This document shows, in pieces, positions 8,730 to 18,512 of a stretch of DNA of 64,000 bases; position 1 is the stretch's first letter; every line of letters starts with the position of its first letter. The DNA lies in the NCBI RefSeq assembly GCF_002154225.1, contig NZ_MTSE01000002.1:62001-126000 (forward strand), written 5' to 3'. The DNA is from Hymenobacter crusticola (GTDB lineage: Bacteria; Bacteroidota; Bacteroidia; Cytophagales; Hymenobacteraceae). A program made the translations under genes and the position numbers. Below the pieces are notes generated by a model that was not told the DNA's origin, made no database searches, and was given only the letters and a program-made list of their open reading frames with translations.

Positions 8730-9329
8730 ATGTACACGCCGCCGCCTTCGCACCACGAACAACGGTACGGGGAAGACTTAGCTTTATGGCAAGCCTTCCG
8801 GGCGGGGCAACGCGAGGCATTAGGGGTTCTCTTCGACCGCTACGCTCAACAACTTTTCGCTTACGGGCATCAGTTGGTGAGCGACTCGGAATTAGTAAAA
8901 GATGCTATTCAGACGGTATTCGTGAACCTGTGGGGGTGGCGGGAAAATCTGAGCGAGGAAGTCACGGTGAAGTTCTACCTGTACCGCAGCCTCAAGCGTG
9001 AGCTGCTCAGAACGGCTGTTGTACCTAGGTTGCGCTTGGCTGGGCAACCGTCTGATGCGCATGAGCCGTCTTTTGAGCAGCAGCTAGTAATCGTCGAAGA
9101 TGAGCAACAGGTGGCCGCTAAGCTAACCGCATCGCTGGCGCAGCTTTCGATCCGGGAAAAGGAAATTATCAACCTGAAGTACTTCAACAACTTCAAGATC
9201 CGGGAGATTGCTGACTTGCTCCACCTAAGCGAACAGACCGTGTCTAATCTGTTACACCGTGCGCTGAAGAAGCTGCGCAAGTCGGTGGTGCTAGGGTTGC
9301 TGTTTCTGTTGTGGCGTATCTTGAGCTAG
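8730..9329 (+). CDS. ECF sigma factor of the carbohydrate-locus sensor pair
   Basis: The product is a 199-residue ECF sigma factor of the Bacteroidota FecI-like group. Region 2 covers ALGVLFDRYAQQLFAYGHQL through KDAIQTVFVNLWGWRENL. Region 4 is LSIREKEIINLKYFNNFKIREIADLLHLSEQTVSNLLHRALKKLRK. The C-terminal hydrophobic tail VVLGLLFLLWRILS is common in this group. It is followed by a FecR anti-sigma gene and a SusC gene with an STN domain. That is the standard trans-envelope relay, in which substrate binding at SusC releases the sigma factor. Its targets probably include the susCD genes downstream. Confidence 0.93.
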   Translation: MYTPPPSHHEQRYGEDLALWQAFRAGQREALGVLFDRYAQQLFAYGHQLVSDSELVKDAIQTVFVNLWGWRENLSEEVTVKFYLYRSLKRELLRTAVVPRLRLAGQPSDAHEPSFEQQLVIVEDEQQVAAKLTASLAQLSIREKEIINLKYFNNFKIREIADLLHLSEQTVSNLLHRALKKLRKSVVLGLLFLLWRILS

Positions 9330-9497
9330 GCATGTGCAAGGTGCAGGTAAGGGCCTATAGGCTAGAAAGTTGTCGAGTAGAAACCCATAATTAATAAAAA
9401 AAGTTGCGCGGAGCGTGGTAGAAAAAAGCGGGAGCTAGCTCTTGATCAGTAGAAGCGCCGAATTGTCCCAGTGTCGCGGCACAGCGCTTCTTCGCCT

Positions 9498-10613
9498 ATG
9501 CCCGACTACCTTCAGTTTTCCGCCGAAGACTTTGCCCAGGATGATTTTTTCATTCGATGGGTATTGCTGCCCGATGCGGAAACGGAAGCCTTCTGGCAAA
9601 ATTGGATTACCACGTTTGCTTTTCGGCGCGATGAGGTCGAAGCGGCGCGTCAGTTGGTGCTCGCCCTGCATCAATTGCCGCAAGTACGAATGGCCGCGGG
9701 TGAGAAGATGGCACTCAAGCAGCGCATCTTCAACGAGATAGCGGCGCAGGAGCCAGCTAGCCCGGAACCCGTCGTCCGGGCCATGCCCCGAGTTACGTGG
9801 CAATGGGTAGCTGCGGCGGTGGTGCTGCTCGGCTTGCTCGTTGGCGGTCGGTATGGTTGGCAAGCCCGCCAAACCGTGCCCGCCGTAGCGTATTTGGAGT
9901 TGGTGAAAGCGCAAGCACAAGCCGCAGATTCATTACGCGAAGTAACCAATACTACGAATGACACACATTTGGTTGCCCTGCCTGATGGTAGCTCGGTGCT
10001 GCTGCGTCCGCACAGCCAGCTAGCGTTTCCGGCGCGCTTCACTGGACCTAGCCGCACTGTGTACCTCGATGGCGCGGCCTTCTTTGAAGTGGCTAAAAAT
10101 CCGAGTCGGCCTTTCTTCGTGAACACGGCCCACCTCGTGACCAAAGTGCTCGGGACCAGCTTCGAGGTACAGGCTTGGTCCGGTGCAGCTCGCGTGATGG
10201 TAACGGTAAAAACTGGCCGCGTCTCGGTGTATCCACAAAACAGTGCGGAGGCGATTGCGCAGCGTGGCACGCCCAAGCTAGAGGGCTTTGTGCTGGTACC
10301 AAATCAGCAAGCCACTTACCAGCTGGCCGATCAAAAGCTGCTCCGAACGCTGTTGCCACAACCCGCGCTGCAAGCTGAGCAAGTTGCCTTTGAGTACACA
10401 GAGACGCCTCTCGCTAAAGTGTTTGCCCAGCTGGAGCAGGCTTATGGCGTGCACATTGTGTACGATGAAGCCGTGCTTGGCAACTGCCCCCTGACGGCGT
10501 CTTTCACCGATGAACCCTTGTTTGAAAAGCTAGGTCTGATCTGCAAAGCTGTGCAAGCCAACTACGAAGTGTTGGACGCCCAGATTGTGGTAACAGGGCC
10601 CGGTTGTAGATAA
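9498..10613 (+). CDS. FecR-family anti-sigma factor
   Basis: FecR proteins cross the inner membrane, hold the ECF sigma factor in the cytoplasm and sense the STN domain of the outer-membrane transporter in the periplasm. Here the cytoplasmic part is about residues 1-93. One transmembrane helix, WVAAAVVLLGLLVGGRYGW, lies near 96-114. The periplasmic FecR domain follows (HLVALPDGSSVLLRPHSQLAFP, VYLDGAAFFEVAKNPSRPFFV, VLGTSFEVQAW), then a C-terminal DUF4974-type domain ending in EVLDAQIVVTG. The ATG at 9498 is preferred over a GTG at 9471 because MPDYLQF fits the family start. The total of 371 residues is usual. Confidence 0.93.
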   Translation: MPDYLQFSAEDFAQDDFFIRWVLLPDAETEAFWQNWITTFAFRRDEVEAARQLVLALHQLPQVRMAAGEKMALKQRIFNEIAAQEPASPEPVVRAMPRVTWQWVAAAVVLLGLLVGGRYGWQARQTVPAVAYLELVKAQAQAADSLREVTNTTNDTHLVALPDGSSVLLRPHSQLAFPARFTGPSRTVYLDGAAFFEVAKNPSRPFFVNTAHLVTKVLGTSFEVQAWSGAARVMVTVKTGRVSVYPQNSAEAIAQRGTPKLEGFVLVPNQQATYQLADQKLLRTLLPQPALQAEQVAFEYTETPLAKVFAQLEQAYGVHIVYDEAVLGNCPLTASFTDEPLFEKLGLICKAVQANYEVLDAQIVVTGPGCR

Positions 10614-10629
10614 CGTTTGACCACTGCTT

Positions 10630-10652
10630 CGGCCTAGGCCGCAAACGTTTGC
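10630..10652. promoter_or_regulatory. Two abutting 12-bp palindromes upstream of susC
   Basis: CGGCCTAGGCCG (10630-10641) and GCAAACGTTTGC (10641-10652) are both perfect palindromes and share one base. They sit in the 140-base gap between fecR and the SusC gene, where an operator or an mRNA structure could act. No matching regulator was identified. Confidence 0.4.
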
Positions 10653-10753
10653 TGTCGGCCGCTGGTGCTGGTGGTATTTGGCTTTCCGTGATGCCGGTGC
10701 GGGGTTCCGTGCCGGGAATGCTTTCTGTTCTCTTCGCCTAATTCCCATACCCT

Positions 10754-13700
10754 ATGCTCTCACTACTATTCAGCCGAATACGGCGTACCAAGTGGCTGTG
10801 CCTCCCGGTGTTCCTGCTGCTGCTCAGCGCGGGTAATGTGCGTGCTGCCACCCCCAGCGCCGCCCAAGACGCTATGACGCGGCGCATCAGCTTGCAGATC
10901 AGCAACCAGGAGTTGAAAGCCGTGCTCCGCCTAATCAGTCAGCAGGCCGATGTGAAATTTGTGTATAGCTCCCGCCTCATCAATACCCAACAAAAGGTGA
11001 CGCTCCAAGCCCGTGAGCAACGCTTGGATGAGGTGCTCAACGGCTTGCTCACGCCATTGAACCTAGCTTTTGACGTGTTGCAGAATCAAGTAGTGATTCG
11101 GCGGGCCGAAACAACTGGTGCGGTGGCGCCCTCTACTTTGGAAGCGCACAACTCGCCGGTGCCAATGGCCGTGACGGTAACGGGCCGCGTGACCCAAGCC
11201 AACGGCGAGGGGCTGCCCGGCGTGACGGTACTCGTGAAAGGAACCAGCAATGGCACCACCACCGACGCCCGCGGCAGCTTTAGCCTAAGCTTGCCGGACG
11301 CCAACGCTACCCTGACGATTTCTGCCATTGGCTTCATCACGCAAGAGGTGCCATTGCAAGGCCGCACTGACCTAAGTATCGTGTTGCAGACCGATGTAAA
11401 AGCCCTGGATGATGTAGTCGTTATCGGCTATACCACCCAGCGCAAAGCCGACCTGACCGGTGCCGTGGCTCAGATCAACCAGCGCGACATTGCCAATCTG
11501 CCCGTAACCAGTCCGAGCCAGGTATTGCAGGGCAAAGCGGCCGGGGTGGCCATCACGCAGCAAACCGGAGCGCCGGGCGAAAACATTGCCGTGCGCATCC
11601 GCGGGGTGGGTACCATCAACGACAACGACCCGCTCTACATCATCGATGGGGTGCCCACGAAAACCGGCATCAACCAGATTTCGCCCAATGACATTGAGAG
11701 CGTCAATATTCTGAAGGATGCTTCCTCGGCGGCCATTTACGGGGCGCGTGCCTCCAACGGCGTCGTGATTATCACCACCAAGCGCGGCAAATCGGGCAAA
11801 CCTAGGTTGAACATCAGCGCGTACGGCGGCGTGCAGACGGCCTCCAATCTGATTAAGATGGCCAACACCAATCAGTACGTAGCTGCCTACAATATTGCGG
11901 CGCAAAACGATGGCCGGGACCCAATTCCGGCGAACGTGGCCGCGGGGCTGCCCAATGTGAACTGGCTAAAACAAGTACTCAAGCCGGCGCAGCAGTACAA
12001 CGTGCAGATGGACGTGAGCGGGGGCAGCGAGAACTCTCAGTACATTGTATCAGGGAGTTACCTTACGCAAGATGGTCTGATTCAGAACTCGTCTTTTGAC
12101 CGCTACAACCTGCGGACGGCCGTAAATACCACGTTGTCGAAATACGTGAAGGTGGGTACCAACGCCAACCTATCGTACAACAAAACCCGCCAGGTGGGAA
12201 CCTCCGGCGACGGGTTCGGCGATGGCAACCCCGGGGCAAGCGTGGTGCGCTTTGCGCTGTTTCGCACGCCAGGCACGCCTGTGTACAACGACCAAGGCCA
12301 GTTCGTGGATTTGCCCCGCACACCGGATGGGAACCTAGCTACCAGCTTCCTCGGCGATGGCATCAACCCCGTAGCGCTGGCCGACGCCACCGACCGTAAC
12401 TTCAACCGCTACTCGTTGCTCGGCAATGTGTACGCGGAATTCACACCCATCGAGCGCCTACGCATCCGCTCCGATTATGGCGTCACCTTTCTCATCACCG
12501 ATTACAAGCAGTTTTTCAAGACGTACGGTATCGACCGCTCCTTTAACTCGCCGGCTCAATTGGCCCAATCGAATACCAAGGAGTTTAACTACAACTGGAC
12601 CAATACGGCCGTGTATGACCTGCCTTTGGGCAACAGCACCTTCAGCTTCTTGATCGGCACAGAAGCCATCAAAAACAACGTGCAGGCCATTTCCGCCTCG
12701 CGCCGGGGGTACGTCGATCAGTCATCCACGTTTCAATACCTCGACAGTGGCACCGGCGTACAGCAGAACGGTGGGGGAGAGGCGCACTCAGCGCTACTAT
12801 CGGGGTTTGGGCGCGTGAGTTACGATTACAGCAGCAAGTACCTAGCTAGCTTCAACTTCCGCCGCGATGGTTCGTCGCAGTTGTCGCCGGGCCGGCGGGC
12901 CGAGAATTTCTACTCGGGTTCGGTGGGCTGGAACCTAGCCCAGGAAGAGTTTATGCGTAGCGTGTCGGCGTTATCGCTGCTAAAGCTACGGGTCAGTGTG
13001 GGGCAACTCGGCAACTCGGCCATCGGCAACTACCCATATGCTTCGTTGGTGGGCGGCAACTTCTATTATCCATTCAGTGGCGTTTCAACCCAAGGGTTGA
13101 GCATCGTGACCAAGGGAAACCCTAACATTCGGTGGGAAACCAGCACCCAGAGCAACTTTGGCCTGGACCTCGGGTTGCTGCAAGGTGCCTTGCAACTGTC
13201 GGTAGATTACTTCATCAAGAACACGTCGAACGTGCTGCTGTTTTTGCCCCAGCCTAGCAGCGCGGGCAATGGTGGCAACCCCGCCGTGAATGCCGGCAAG
13301 ATTCGCAACCAGGGCCTGGAAGTGGAGTTGAATTATCGCAATACCATCGGCAAGGACTGGAGCTACACCATCAGTGGCAACCTAGCTACGCTGCAAAACG
13401 AGGTGGTGTCATTGGGCCAGGCCACACCTAGCCCCGGCGGCCGCGTGGATAATAACTACTTCGCTACGCTAACGGCCGTGGGCCACCCTATCGGCTCGTT
13501 CTACTTACTGCAGCAAGAAGGCATTTTTCAGAACGCCCAAGAAGTGTTTACCCACGCCTACCAAGGCCCCGGCATTCAGCCCGGCGACGTGAAGTTCAAA
13601 GACCTCAGCGGCCCCGATGGCGTGCCCGATGGCGTAATCGACGGCTACGACCGCACCTTTGTGGGCAGCCCCATTCCGAAGCTGACCTATGGCTTAACGG

Positions 13701-14191
13701 GCAACGTGAGTTTCAAGAACTTCGACCTGAGCTTGTTTTTCCAGGGCGTGTACGGCAACAAGCTCTACAACCAGGTAAACACCGACATCGAGGGCTTTTA
13801 CCGGGCCTTCAACCTGACGGAGCGCGCCGCTACGAACTACTGGACCGGCGAAGGCAGCACCAACAAATACCCGCGCCTGTCGTGGACCGGTGCCTCCAAC
13901 AACAAGCAGCCCTCCGACCGCTTCTTGGAAGATGGCTCTTACTTACGGCTCAAGAACGTGCAGCTAGGCTACACCTTCGGCACAAAAGTGCTGACGCCGA
14001 TAAAAGTGTCGTCGGTGCGGCTGTTCGTCAGCGCGCAGAACCTGCTCACCTTCACCAAGTACACCGGTCTCGACCCCGAGCAGGGCGTCAATAGCAACTC
14101 GCTCGGCGACGGTGTCCGCGCCGTGGGCATTGACTTTGGCACCTATCCGTCGGCCCGCACCTTCACGGCTGGTATCAACGCTAGCTTTTAA
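10754..14191 (+). CDS. SusC/RagA-type TonB-dependent transporter with STN domain
   Basis: This is an outer-membrane active importer powered by TonB-ExbBD. The signal peptide covers about residues 1-32. An STN signalling domain (ISLQISNQELKAVLRLISQQADVKF through QNQVVIRR, ~45-118) would contact FecR. A carboxypeptidase-regulatory-like domain (VTGRVTQANGEGLPGVTVLVKGT, ~138-215) comes next. The plug starts at DDVVVIGY and contains VNILKDASSAAIYGARASNGVVIITTKRG. The barrel fills the rest and ends in a terminal aromatic strand. The 1145-residue length fits the family. It pairs with the SusD gene 19 bases downstream. With a GH130 enzyme in the operon the cargo is probably a mannose-containing glycan, but this is inference. 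Confidence 0.95.
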   Translation: MLSLLFSRIRRTKWLCLPVFLLLLSAGNVRAATPSAAQDAMTRRISLQISNQELKAVLRLISQQADVKFVYSSRLINTQQKVTLQAREQRLDEVLNGLLTPLNLAFDVLQNQVVIRRAETTGAVAPSTLEAHNSPVPMAVTVTGRVTQANGEGLPGVTVLVKGTSNGTTTDARGSFSLSLPDANATLTISAIGFITQEVPLQGRTDLSIVLQTDVKALDDVVVIGYTTQRKADLTGAVAQINQRDIANLPVTSPSQVLQGKAAGVAITQQTGAPGENIAVRIRGVGTINDNDPLYIIDGVPTKTGINQISPNDIESVNILKDASSAAIYGARASNGVVIITTKRGKSGKPRLNISAYGGVQTASNLIKMANTNQYVAAYNIAAQNDGRDPIPANVAAGLPNVNWLKQVLKPAQQYNVQMDVSGGSENSQYIVSGSYLTQDGLIQNSSFDRYNLRTAVNTTLSKYVKVGTNANLSYNKTRQVGTSGDGFGDGNPGASVVRFALFRTPGTPVYNDQGQFVDLPRTPDGNLATSFLGDGINPVALADATDRNFNRYSLLGNVYAEFTPIERLRIRSDYGVTFLITDYKQFFKTYGIDRSFNSPAQLAQSNTKEFNYNWTNTAVYDLPLGNSTFSFLIGTEAIKNNVQAISASRRGYVDQSSTFQYLDSGTGVQQNGGGEAHSALLSGFGRVSYDYSSKYLASFNFRRDGSSQLSPGRRAENFYSGSVGWNLAQEEFMRSVSALSLLKLRVSVGQLGNSAIGNYPYASLVGGNFYYPFSGVSTQGLSIVTKGNPNIRWETSTQSNFGLDLGLLQGALQLSVDYFIKNTSNVLLFLPQPSSAGNGGNPAVNAGKIRNQGLEVELNYRNTIGKDWSYTISGNLATLQNEVVSLGQATPSPGGRVDNNYFATLTAVGHPIGSFYLLQQEGIFQNAQEVFTHAYQGPGIQPGDVKFKDLSGPDGVPDGVIDGYDRTFVGSPIPKLTYGLTGNVSFKNFDLSLFFQGVYGNKLYNQVNTDIEGFYRAFNLTERAATNYWTGEGSTNKYPRLSWTGASNNKQPSDRFLEDGSYLRLKNVQLGYTFGTKVLTPIKVSSVRLFVSAQNLLTFTKYTGLDPEQGVNSNSLGDGVRAVGIDFGTYPSARTFTAGINASF

Positions 14192-14210
14192 GCGCTAAGC
14201 TTCCAATTAT

Positions 14211-15710
14211 ATGAAAATCAAACCGTTTGCTTTCGGCTTATTAAGCACCCTAGCCCTGACAACCGGGTGCGAGAAGTTTTTGGATCAGCCGGTGCTGGGG
14301 CAGTACGAAGCCGGCCAGTTCTTCACCTCCGATACCAACACCATCTTGGCCGTGAATGCGGCTTACGTGCCACTGTCGTTTCGCGACGGGGGCTCGAATA
14401 CCATCTGGGTGCTGGGCGACGTGGCCTCCGACGACGCCGTGAAAGGCAGCAACCCCGGCGACCAAGCCGACTTCGAGAACGTAGATAACTTCAGTATTGC
14501 GCCCATCAACGCCGCTGTGGAAGCCCAGTGGAAGCGCGACTACGACGGCATATTTAAGTGCAACGTGGTCATCGACGGGTTGCCGGAGTCGAACACCAGT
14601 GTCAGCGCCGCGGTGCGCCAGCAGGCAGTAGGGCAGGCTAAGTTTCTGCGTGCCTACTACTACTTGGAGCTCACCTCGCTCTACGGCGACATTCCGCTGC
14701 GCCTCAAAGTCGAGACGCCTGAGGAACTGCAAAGCCCGGCCCTGCCGCAAGCTCAGATTTATACCCAAATCGAAACGGATTGCCAAGCCGCCGCCGACGC
14801 GCTACCCCTGAGCTGGACCGGCTCCGACCTAGGCCGGGCCACAAAAGGCGCGGCCCTGGCGCTGCTGACCAAGACCTACCTCTACGAAAAGAAATGGGCG
14901 CTGGCCGCGCAAACAGCGCAAGCCGTGGGTGCCCTAGGGTACAAGCTGACGCCCGTATTTGCTGACAACTTCCGGGCGGCGACCAAAAACAACACCGAAG
15001 CCATTTTCTCGGTGCAGCACACCAGCGGCCTGAGTCCGGGCCAGGGCAACAACCTGAATCAGTGGTTTGCCCCGCGTCCGCAGAATGGCTACGGCTTTTT
15101 CCTGCCCACCCAGAGCTTGGTAGACAACTTCGAGCGCACCGCCGCTGGCATCGTAGACCCACGCCTCGACTACACCGTGGGCCGGGCCGGTCAGCCGTTG
15201 TTCGGCGTGCCCTTCGACCCCACCTGGACGTCGACGGGCTATATCGCAAAAAAGCATTTGCAGCCGCTGACCGAAATTCCAACCACCATCAAAGGCGATG
15301 GCAGCCTAAACTATCAAGCCATTCGCTACGCCGATGTGCTGTTAATGCAGGCCGAAGCCTTCAACGAAGCCGGCAACAGTACGGCGGCCCTAGCAGCCCT
15401 CAACCAAGTGCGCAAAAGGGCCCGCGAAAGCTACCTCTACGATACGGCATTGCCGGGCGCAGGCACGGTGCCCGCGGGTTTGCTGCCCGACATCACCGTG
15501 ACGGACCAAAGCCAATTGCGCGACCTGATCCGGCGGGAGCGGCGCTCGGAGCTAGCCTTGGAGTTCCACCGGTTTTTCGACCTCATCCGCTACGGGGAGG
15601 CCTACGCCCGTCAGGCGCTGAGCGACCGGGCTAATTTCAACTACGCGCGCAATCAGTTTTACCCCATTCCGCAGAGCGAGCGGGATACCAACAAAAAGCT
15701 AGGTAAGTAG
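14211..15710 (+). CDS. SusD/RagB-type glycan-binding lipoprotein
   Basis: SusD proteins are surface lipoproteins that lid the SusC channel and capture the glycan. The signal peptide ends at TTGC with lipidated Cys20. The TPR-like scaffold includes GQAKFLRAYYYLELTSLYGDIPL. The C-terminal family signature is AIRYADVLLMQAEAFNEAGN ... ALNQVRKRA, then LRDLIRRERRSELALEFHRFFDLIRYG. The FYPIPQSERDTN end matches typical SusD. The full length is 499 residues. It lies 19 bases after SusC and is certainly co-transcribed. Confidence 0.95.
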   Translation: MKIKPFAFGLLSTLALTTGCEKFLDQPVLGQYEAGQFFTSDTNTILAVNAAYVPLSFRDGGSNTIWVLGDVASDDAVKGSNPGDQADFENVDNFSIAPINAAVEAQWKRDYDGIFKCNVVIDGLPESNTSVSAAVRQQAVGQAKFLRAYYYLELTSLYGDIPLRLKVETPEELQSPALPQAQIYTQIETDCQAAADALPLSWTGSDLGRATKGAALALLTKTYLYEKKWALAAQTAQAVGALGYKLTPVFADNFRAATKNNTEAIFSVQHTSGLSPGQGNNLNQWFAPRPQNGYGFFLPTQSLVDNFERTAAGIVDPRLDYTVGRAGQPLFGVPFDPTWTSTGYIAKKHLQPLTEIPTTIKGDGSLNYQAIRYADVLLMQAEAFNEAGNSTAALAALNQVRKRARESYLYDTALPGAGTVPAGLLPDITVTDQSQLRDLIRRERRSELALEFHRFFDLIRYGEAYARQALSDRANFNYARNQFYPIPQSERDTNKKLGK

Positions 15711-15756
15711 CCTCGCGCCGACAGGCTTTTCATTCCCACCCCTTTGTGATTTGACC

Positions 15757-16833
15757 ATGAGAAGGCACCTATTATACTTGCGCATCCTGCCTTGGCTGTT
15801 CGCCAGTTTGGCCCTGGCACTTGCCTCCTGCTCTGACTCGGACGATGATGACCCGCAGATCAGCGCCGATAAAACCCGGCTAACGGCGCTCATCGACTCC
15901 GTAACCGTTGGCTACAACGCCGCCGTGGAAGGCACCAAGCCGGGCAATTACACCGTCGGCTCAAAAACGGCCCTGAAATCGGCACTGGACCTAGCTACCG
16001 CCACGAAAGACGACGCCAACTACACGCAGCTGCAAGTAAACAACGCTACGGCCAACTTGCGCCGAGCGGTAGCCGCGTTCCGAAGTGCGTTGATCCAGGA
16101 AGTTTCGGTGGCCAACTTAGTGGCGCAGTGGAAGTTCGAAGGCAACGCCAACGACGCTACCGGCAACGGTAACAACGGTGTGCTGAAATCGGGGCCGACG
16201 GGACCGGGTACGGCACCGGGTGACGGCGGAGTAGTGCCGCAGCTGGTGGCCGATCGATTTGGCCGCGCCGGCCAAGCGTATGAGCTCAATAATGGCGCCT
16301 ACATCGAGGTGCCGTACAAGGCAGCCCTGAACCCGCAAGCCTTGACCATCAGCTTGTGGTGTAAGCGGTTTGATGCCAACGACAACAACTACATCGTGTC
16401 GCTGAACCGCTGGAATGGCTTTAAGCTCCAACTGCAAGGTGCCGGTAAGCCGTTCTTCACCGCCTCTACCACGGCCACCATCTTCGACCGCGACTCTGAC
16501 GTGGGCATTGTGCCGGTGAATACCTGGGCGCACGTGGTGACGTCGTACGTGGATGGCACCTTGAAATTTTACATCAATGGCGTGCTCGTGAAAACCTGGA
16601 CCAACACCCAGGGCGCGCTCAAAACCATTCCGGAGCCGGTGAACCTAGCCATTGGTCAGCAACTACCAAAGGAGGCCTACAACCGCGCGCCGACGGCGGG
16701 CCAGGCCGCTGACTACTTTACTTACTACAGCGCCGCTTTTTTCAAAGGCCAGCTTGATGATATACGCTTCTACAACCGGGCCCTAACCGAGGCGGAAGTG
16801 ACATCCATCTACACCATCGAAAAATCCTTGTAG
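15757..16833 (+). CDS. Lipoprotein with LamG/concanavalin-A-like lectin domain
   Basis: This 358-residue surface lipoprotein (LALASC, Cys25, followed by the acidic SDSDDDD often seen in surface-exposed Bacteroidota lipoproteins) has two parts. Residues ~40-110 form a helical FIVAR-like module (LIDSVTVGYNAAVEGTKPGNY ... NATANLRRAVAAFRSAL). Residues ~122-350 are a LamG jellyroll (LVAQWKFEGNANDATGNGNNG, ITISLWCKRF-like strand, KFYINGVLVKTW, FKGQLDDIRFYNRALTEAEV). No hydrolase residues were recognised, so it is more likely a surface glycan-binding protein of the locus (SusE/F-like role). The ATG at 15757 is used instead of a TTG six bases earlier. Confidence 0.85.
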   Translation: MRRHLLYLRILPWLFASLALALASCSDSDDDDPQISADKTRLTALIDSVTVGYNAAVEGTKPGNYTVGSKTALKSALDLATATKDDANYTQLQVNNATANLRRAVAAFRSALIQEVSVANLVAQWKFEGNANDATGNGNNGVLKSGPTGPGTAPGDGGVVPQLVADRFGRAGQAYELNNGAYIEVPYKAALNPQALTISLWCKRFDANDNNYIVSLNRWNGFKLQLQGAGKPFFTASTTATIFDRDSDVGIVPVNTWAHVVTSYVDGTLKFYINGVLVKTWTNTQGALKTIPEPVNLAIGQQLPKEAYNRAPTAGQAADYFTYYSAAFFKGQLDDIRFYNRALTEAEVTSIYTIEKSL

Positions 16834-16938
16834 CCCTAGCTTTTCCTCTCCTCCGTCCCGCGTCTCGGCGTCCTGCGCCGCACGCAAGCAAACCAGAGCC
16901 AGGAACAACGTGACATCATCGCTCACCCAAGAAAACGC

Positions 16939-18129
16939 ATGATACTTTTCAGCAAAAACACCCGCCTAGCCGGTAGTCTCCTTGTCCTAGCTTCGGCTGG
17001 GCTACTGAGTTGCAACAGCTCCGATCGAACGCAAGCGACCACTGCGCCAACAACCAACAGCTGGGCGATGCTCAACTTCACCAAGGTCGACAGCGTCAAC
17101 CCCATCATGGGACCTAGCATGGCCGGCCGGTTCGTTGATCCCATCTCAAAACAGCCGGTATTGTGGGAAGAAAAGGACGTGTTCAACCCGGCAGTGGTGG
17201 TAAAGGATGGTAAGATTCACATGCTGTATCGGGCCGAAAACAAGGTAGGGGCCCTCGAAAAAGCTTCGCGCATTGGTCTAGCTACCAGTACTGATGGCAT
17301 TCACTTCACCCGCCTGAAGGAGCCGGTGCTGTACCCCGATAACGACGACCAGAAGAAATACGAATGGCCGGGCGGCACCGAGGACCCTCGGGTGGTGGAA
17401 AGCGACGACCACACCTACTACATGACCTACACCGCCTACGACGGCACCCTGGCCCGCTTGCAGGTGGCCTCTTCCAAAGACCTACTACACTGGACCAAGT
17501 ACGGCAGCGTGTTCACGGGCGCAGCGGGCGACAAGTACGTCGATAAATGGAGCAAATCGGGCTCTATCGTGTCGCGCTACGAGCCCGATGGCCGCATTGT
17601 AGCTGCCAAAATCAAGGGCAAGTACTGGATGTATTGGGGCGACGCGCAAATTTGGCTGGCCACCTCCGACGACCTTATTCATTGGACGCCCGTGGAAATG
17701 GCGCCCGGCGAAAAGCCGCCCGTGCCCCTGCGTGCCCAGGCCCTCACCGTGCCCACCTTAAAAATCGTGCTGCCTACCCGCGAAGGCAAATTCGACAGCG
17801 ACCTGGTTGAGTCCGGTCCGCCTGCCATGCTCACCGACAAAGGCATCCTGTTGATCTACAACAGCCGCAACGTGCCCGCTATCGGCGATAAGTCTTTGCC
17901 CGAAGGGACGTACACCGCAGCGCAGGCCTTATTTGACAAAAATGACCCCGCTAAGCTGCTCAACCGCACCGATACATATTTCATGCGCCCCGAGAAGGAC
18001 TACGAAACGACCGGGCAGGTCAACCAGGTGGTGTTCCTGGAAGGGTTAGCGCGGTACAAAAACAAGTGGTTTCTTTATTACGGTACTGCTGATTCCAAAA
18101 TTGCCGTGGCGACGCAACCTGTGGAGTAA
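16939..18129 (+). CDS. GH130-family glycosidase lipoprotein (probable beta-mannoside hydrolase or phosphorylase)
   Basis: The protein has 396 residues, a lipoprotein signal (GLLSC, Cys25) and a five-bladed beta-propeller pattern. GH130 marks are WEEKDVFNPAVV (~76-87), IHMLYRAE, RIGLATSTDGIHF, and GGTEDPRVV (~145-153), whose Asp149 is the predicted general acid. SGPPAML, VVFLEGLARY and the closing LYYGTADSKIAVA also fit. GH130 acts on beta-mannosides. Known members include cytoplasmic phosphorylases and exported beta-1,2-mannosidases. An exported lipoprotein next to SusCD favours the hydrolase type, which I infer rather than see. It is the last gene of the locus, 106 bases after the LamG gene. 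Confidence 0.85.
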   Translation: MILFSKNTRLAGSLLVLASAGLLSCNSSDRTQATTAPTTNSWAMLNFTKVDSVNPIMGPSMAGRFVDPISKQPVLWEEKDVFNPAVVVKDGKIHMLYRAENKVGALEKASRIGLATSTDGIHFTRLKEPVLYPDNDDQKKYEWPGGTEDPRVVESDDHTYYMTYTAYDGTLARLQVASSKDLLHWTKYGSVFTGAAGDKYVDKWSKSGSIVSRYEPDGRIVAAKIKGKYWMYWGDAQIWLATSDDLIHWTPVEMAPGEKPPVPLRAQALTVPTLKIVLPTREGKFDSDLVESGPPAMLTDKGILLIYNSRNVPAIGDKSLPEGTYTAAQALFDKNDPAKLLNRTDTYFMRPEKDYETTGQVNQVVFLEGLARYKNKWFLYYGTADSKIAVATQPVE

Positions 18130-18154
18130 TAAGCTACACCGAACCCCTTTTCTG

Positions 18155-18187
18155 AAAGCGCAACCTACCTAGGTTGCGCTTTTTCTT
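18155..18187 (+). terminator. Terminator of the GH130/SusCD locus
   Basis: A perfect 12-bp stem (18155-18166 with 18171-18182) runs into T-rich sequence. The loop and right arm contain ACCTAGGT. The following gap, 18190-18512, is AT-richer than the genes and holds no gene or clear promoter that I can support. Confidence 0.88.
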
Positions 18188-18512
18188 TTTGGCTACTGTA
18201 GCGCTGAATGCAGTGCAGTTTAACGGAGACGCGAACCTCAGACATAGGTAAGCCACCCGCAACTTTATGCTGATGAATAACCTCTAGTTATCGAGCACCA
18301 CTAGTAAATAGGTGATTACTTTTCGCTGCTTCTAGCAGGTAGGTACTATTGTATGATATGTCTTCTAGCTCGCAGGACTACTAGTTTATTTCTATCCAAA
18401 CTTGTTATTTTTCTATGAACGGGATTATAGCTAGCTTTATAGTCCTATTTGTAGTCAGCTTGGTAAGTGCCATTGGCTATTGACCATCCTTTCTTGCGTG
18501 CTCCGGGCTTGA

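Noticed and set aside
18190..18512. Possible sigma-54 or TAnnTTTG promoter before the exporter gene
   Set aside because: Candidate boxes did not have the required spacing.
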